A stretch of DNA of 64,000 nt, from assembly GCF_024054195.1 (NCBI RefSeq), contig NZ_JAMXLB010000001.1:2980129-3044128 (forward strand), read 5' to 3'. This document shows positions 61,053 to 64,000 of this stretch, in pieces (within the stretch, counting starts at the first letter, position 1; the number at the start of each line of letters is the position of its first letter). A program made the translations under genes and the position numbers. The notes beneath the pieces are model-generated. The model made no database searches. It worked only from the letters and a program-made list of their open reading frames with translations, and was not told where the DNA came from. The stretch is from Flavobacterium sp. NRK F7. Its GTDB lineage: Bacteria > Bacteroidota > Bacteroidia > Flavobacteriales > Flavobacteriaceae.

Positions 61053-62012
61053 TTATGGCAAAGTTACTTTTTCAAATGAATTTAGCTTTTGCAAATCTAA
61101 AATAGTAACACTATCGTCCTCATTTTGATTATACATAATATTAAATTTCGCTCCATATACTACTTCTTTAAAAATATAGGAAGTTCGTTTAACTAAATGC
61201 GTACTATAAATATCATCAAAAACTTTAATAAAAACCAATATCTCTCCATCTATAGAACCATAATCTTGTGCTGTGAAATTGTATAACGGACTTTTCTCAG
61301 TAATGGGGTGTACCAAAGTCCAACTTAGCGTTAATGCATTTACTTTATCCAATTCTAAGGGCAATTGATAAAATTTATTGACCATCTTTCCATTTTCTTC
61401 TATACTCAATCCTAGTGTTACTCTAGCTTCTGCGTCTGTTAAATTAACATTTTTAAAAGGAGTCATTCGAAACATTAATGCGGTACCGTTCTCGTAAGGA
61501 GCAATAATTGCATTTTCAGAAAACTTAATATAGGCTTCGGGTTTACTAAATCTTCCAAAAAATAAACCTGTAGCAATAGCAAAAGTAAGTAGACCAGTTA
61601 ATGCTTCTACTGAAGAAACAAAACTTGCCCAAAACCCTGTTGGGTTAATATGTCCATAACCAACCGTTGTAAAAGTTTGTACACTAAAAAAAAAGGCTTG
61701 ACCAAATTTTTCTGTGTTATTAGAAGCTATAATTCCATTTAAATGTTCCACACCTATATAATAATAGATTGTAGCAAAAAATAAGTTCGCTAGAAAATAA
61801 AACAAGATAATGATACCAAAAAATTGCCATCTAGGAATAGTAAGCATAAAATGATGCCAACTGGTTCGTTCTAAAAAACCAATCCCCTTTTTTCTAACAT
61901 TTGCATCACCATTCTTATTTACAAATCGTCCTCCATAATTGGATGCACTTGTTCCAAAACCTGAAGAATCAATCGTTTTTGCTTTATTATTGATAGATTT
62001 AAATAACGCCAT
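61053..62012 (-). CDS. Inward-rectifier type potassium channel (KirBac-like)
   Basis: A 319-residue inner-membrane channel. An amphipathic slide helix precedes TM1 (RWQFFGIIILFYFLANLFFA near residue 80), then the pore helix and selectivity filter SVQTFTTVGYGHINPTG near residue 115. TM2 is EALTGLLTFAIATGLFFGRF. The C-terminal 150 residues form the cytoplasmic immunoglobulin-like Kir domain (IIAPYENGTALMFRMTPFKN; SLSIEENGKMVNKFYQLPLE; LSWTLVHPITEKSPLY). All elements match prokaryotic KirBac channels. It is divergent from the NYN-LOTUS gene, with 77 bases between the starts. Confidence 0.92.
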   Translation of the reverse strand: MALFKSINNKAKTIDSSGFGTSASNYGGRFVNKNGDANVRKKGIGFLERTSWHHFMLTIPRWQFFGIIILFYFLANLFFATIYYYIGVEHLNGIIASNNTEKFGQAFFFSVQTFTTVGYGHINPTGFWASFVSSVEALTGLLTFAIATGLFFGRFSKPEAYIKFSENAIIAPYENGTALMFRMTPFKNVNLTDAEARVTLGLSIEENGKMVNKFYQLPLELDKVNALTLSWTLVHPITEKSPLYNFTAQDYGSIDGEILVFIKVFDDIYSTHLVKRTSYIFKEVVYGAKFNIMYNQNEDDSVTILDLQKLNSFEKVTLP

Positions 62013-62089
62013 ATTTTTTACAATAAGTCTTTATGCTTTTCAAAGGTAATATTTATTATGCTTACTCAATCATTTGTAGTACATTTACT

Positions 62090-62875
62090 ATGACAAACAA
62101 AAGTGAAAAGATGGAAATAAAAAAAGACTTAAAATTAGCTGTTTTAATTGATGCGGATAATGTTCCCTATGCGAATGTAAAAGAAATGTTTGAAGAAATT
62201 GCTAAATATGGAACACCAACCTTTAAAAGAATTTATGCAGATTGGACAAAACCAACTGTTTCAGGCTGGAAAAATGTCTTATTAGAAAACGCTATAACCC
62301 CAGTTCAACAATACAGTTATACTGTTGGCAAAAACTCTAGTGATAGTGCTTTGATTATTGACGCTATGGATATTTTGTATACTGGAAAAGTAGATGGTTT
62401 TTGTATTGTTTCTAGTGATTCCGATTTTACAAGATTGGCCACCCGATTACGTGAAGCTGGAATGACCGTAATAGGTATTGGGGAAAAGAAAACTCTAAAA
62501 CCTTTTATCACAGCTTGTGATAAATTCATTTACATTGAGATTTTGAAAAAAGACGATTCCGATAATCCAATTGAAACTTCATCTAAGAAAACAACCAAAA
62601 ACACTTCTACCAAGAAAAAAACACCGCTTAGCAAAATTGATCCCAAAATAATACAGTTGTTCTCAACTAGTATAGATGATTTAGAAGATGAAAATGGTTG
62701 GGCATTTTTAGGAGACTTAGGTAATTTGATTTTAAAAAAGAAAACAGATTTCGACCCGAGAAATTATGGTTTTAGTAAACTTTTACCATTAATTAAAAGC
62801 ATGCAAAAATTTGAGATTGATGTACGAGAAACAAATAATCCTAATGTTAAACACATTTACATCAGAAAAAAATGA
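62090..62875 (+). CDS. NYN-domain protein with C-terminal LOTUS/OST-HTH domain
   Basis: A 261-residue cytoplasmic protein. The ATG at 62090 is preferred; the upstream in-frame ATG at 62033 sits in the divergent promoter region. The NYN nuclease fold (LabA/DUF88 type) shows acidic site residues in LAVLIDADNVPYANV near residue 18, SSDSALIIDAMDILYTGK near 80, and FCIVSSDSDFTRLATRLREA near 105. A Lys/Thr-rich linker is followed by a LOTUS/OST-HTH domain (ENGWAFLGDLGNLILKKKTD; PRNYGFSKLLPLIKSM), which binds RNA in related proteins. Together they suggest an RNase or RNA-binding regulator. The stop is TGA, followed by the terminator at 62881. Confidence 0.88.
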   Translation: MTNKSEKMEIKKDLKLAVLIDADNVPYANVKEMFEEIAKYGTPTFKRIYADWTKPTVSGWKNVLLENAITPVQQYSYTVGKNSSDSALIIDAMDILYTGKVDGFCIVSSDSDFTRLATRLREAGMTVIGIGEKKTLKPFITACDKFIYIEILKKDDSDNPIETSSKKTTKNTSTKKKTPLSKIDPKIIQLFSTSIDDLEDENGWAFLGDLGNLILKKKTDFDPRNYGFSKLLPLIKSMQKFEIDVRETNNPNVKHIYIRKK

Positions 62876-62880
62876 TACTA

Positions 62881-62913
62881 AAAAAGCCTTTAAAATAATT
62901 TAAAGGCTTTTTA
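62881..62913 (+). terminator. Intrinsic bidirectional terminator
   Basis: AAAAAGCCTTTAAA at 62881-62894 pairs perfectly over 14 bases with TTTAAAGGCTTTTT at 62899-62912. It lies between the convergent NYN-LOTUS gene and the T9SS gene. Confidence 0.88.
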
Positions 62914-62927
62914 GTTTATAAAATTCT

Positions 62928-64000
62928 TTATTTTTTAATTACTTTCACACTTTGTATCTTACCTTCAATGGTTACATTTATAATATAAGCACCAGATTGC
63001 AAATGAGACATATCGACTGTCATTTCCTTTTTCAAGTTTTCTTCTTTTTCGATTAAAACCTGACCTAATAAATTAATTACTTGTAATTTACTTGCTTCCG
63101 AAGTTAATTCTAAATTTAAAAGTGAATTTACTGGATTTGGAAAGAACTTAATTGTATTGGTGTCCAAAAAATCCGGATTAGCAAGATTTATAGAAGGATA
63201 CTTGATACTTGCAGCAAAAATATTTACTATTCCTGTACCAGAGTCTTTTTGAAAATCTACATAAGTAAATGTTTTTTCTTGGTTCGCTGGATCAATATTT
63301 ATAGCTAGCTCATAAATTCGTGGATTTCCAGCAGGATTCTCTATAGCATCTGTATTCGTGTTTACTCTTCCAATACCAGATACCGCAATGGGCAAACTAG
63401 TTTGATTGTACCAATCAGGAATTAACGTAGCTGGAATAATTTGATTAGAACCATCGTCAAAATGAATTGTTCCAGAAACAGTACTAGAACCACCTCCAGA
63501 TGTCACTAGAAAGTACAGTATTTCTGCATTAGAAATAGTATCAAAACCTAAAGTACCACCATTAGCAGCCCCATTAGTATCTATTCGTAAAACATTATTC
63601 CCTTCGTAAGGATTATTTAATGGATTTATTTTAAATACAAGTCCAGGTACACTAGCACTATTAATTATACCATTTGTCGGTAATCCAAAAGTCAAATCTG
63701 AATCAGGAGCATTCAATTTAAAATCTCTCGATAATAGAACAAAATTACCACCATCGATACTATTTGTAGTAGAAGAAGCAGAAGGACCTATACCGTTAGC
63801 AATAACATCTTCATTTAAACCTGTGAAAATTTCCAATTCAGTATATCCACCAAAAACAAAAGGACCTGCCCAAGGACTAAATCCAGTATTATTATCACAA
63901 ACTGTACGCACATAAAACTCCGATACAGTTCCTGATGGATAAGTAGCATTATACGTTACACTTGAAACTACTTCGCCAGATACAGGTTCTCCATTCCCAT
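62928..64000 (-). CDS. Secreted T9SS-type protein, 3' part (5' end outside the window)
   Basis: The frame is open to the right edge, so the gene continues past 64000. The visible part starts within a fibronectin-III-like segment that ends EFYVRTVCDNNTGFSPWAGP, followed by a beta-rich domain (DSDLTFGLPTNGIINSASVP; ILYFLVTSGGGSSTVSGTIH; IYELAINIDPANQEKTFTYV), and then a type A sorting domain in the last 80 residues (KFFPNPVNSLLNLELTS, then the SHLQSGAYIINV segment and a basic end). A GTG at 63911 that opens the ORF artificially is not the start. It is probably surface-bound or released via type IX secretion; the function is unknown. Confidence 0.87.
   Translation of the reverse strand, partial: GNGEPVSGEVVSSVTYNATYPSGTVSEFYVRTVCDNNTGFSPWAGPFVFGGYTELEIFTGLNEDVIANGIGPSASSTTNSIDGGNFVLLSRDFKLNAPDSDLTFGLPTNGIINSASVPGLVFKINPLNNPYEGNNVLRIDTNGAANGGTLGFDTISNAEILYFLVTSGGGSSTVSGTIHFDDGSNQIIPATLIPDWYNQTSLPIAVSGIGRVNTNTDAIENPAGNPRIYELAINIDPANQEKTFTYVDFQKDSGTGIVNIFAASIKYPSINLANPDFLDTNTIKFFPNPVNSLLNLELTSEASKLQVINLLGQVLIEKEENLKKEMTVDMSHLQSGAYIINVTIEGKIQSVKVIKK

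Overview
The window is AT-rich and reads as a chromosomal segment of a member of the Flavobacteriaceae (Bacteroidota), close to Flavobacterium. Signs of this are type IX secretion (T9SS) sorting domains at the C-termini of secreted proteins, a TonB-dependent receptor paired with a DUF4249 lipoprotein, many lipoproteins with Asp-rich tails after the lipobox Cys, hybrid two-component proteins ending in AraC helix-turn-helix domains, promoters with a TAnnTTTG -7 element, no obvious Shine-Dalgarno sequences, and a tpx-dgkA-ftsK-lolA-lptF/G-ribBA gene run. No tRNA, rRNA, CRISPR array, transposase or prophage was seen.

Layout. Positions 1-9,710 hold housekeeping and envelope genes: a secreted protein, the TonB receptor/DUF4249 pair, thiamine pyrophosphokinase, an M28 peptidase, an NlpC/P60 lipoprotein, uvrB, a YCII-like protein and a DUF4375 protein. 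uvrB carries an in-frame TGA at codon 415, exactly where the family has the Gly of its GLLDP motif. Positions 9,711-10,972 hold a probable small structured RNA with its own promoter and terminator, then a methyltransferase-like gene.

The most unusual region is 10,968-33,388. It contains three tandem modules. Each begins with a large TPR / histidine kinase / receiver / AraC hybrid regulator and continues with surface lipoproteins, LRR, delta-60 or WKNG-repeat proteins, coiled-coil OmpA-like proteins, and members of a 51-52 residue protein family. That small family looks like the second half of a T9SS type A sorting domain standing alone without a signal peptide. The three effector operons share one promoter layout: two TGTTACA boxes exactly 21 bp apart, with the second box starting exactly 37 bp before the -7 element. 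The three regulator genes carry the same box as an inverted repeat (TGTAAC-N7-9-GTTACA) 36 or 47 bp before their -7 element. I infer three parallel surface-sensing regulons controlled by paralogous AraC-type outputs. I do not know of a described function for this system.

Positions 33,459-51,919 are mixed: Hsp20, a 1,393-residue BNR-repeat T9SS protein, a TerB-like protein, an esterase, DUF1456, a second gene broken by one stop codon (40,254-40,745), a BatA-like vWA protein, a dihydroorotase homologue that has lost most metal ligands, membrane proteins, another T9SS protein, a DUF892 protein, a peptidoglycan-binding/CHAP-like protein, a carboxylesterase, and a fasciclin protein. REP-like elements lie at 39.7 kb and 49.8 kb. 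Positions 52,063-58,687 are the tpx-dgkA-ftsK-lolA-lptF/G-ribBA block. The rest holds a TSUP transporter, an M28 lipoprotein, a glyoxalase-fold protein, a Kir-type potassium channel, a NYN-LOTUS protein and the 3' part of a T9SS protein running off the right edge.
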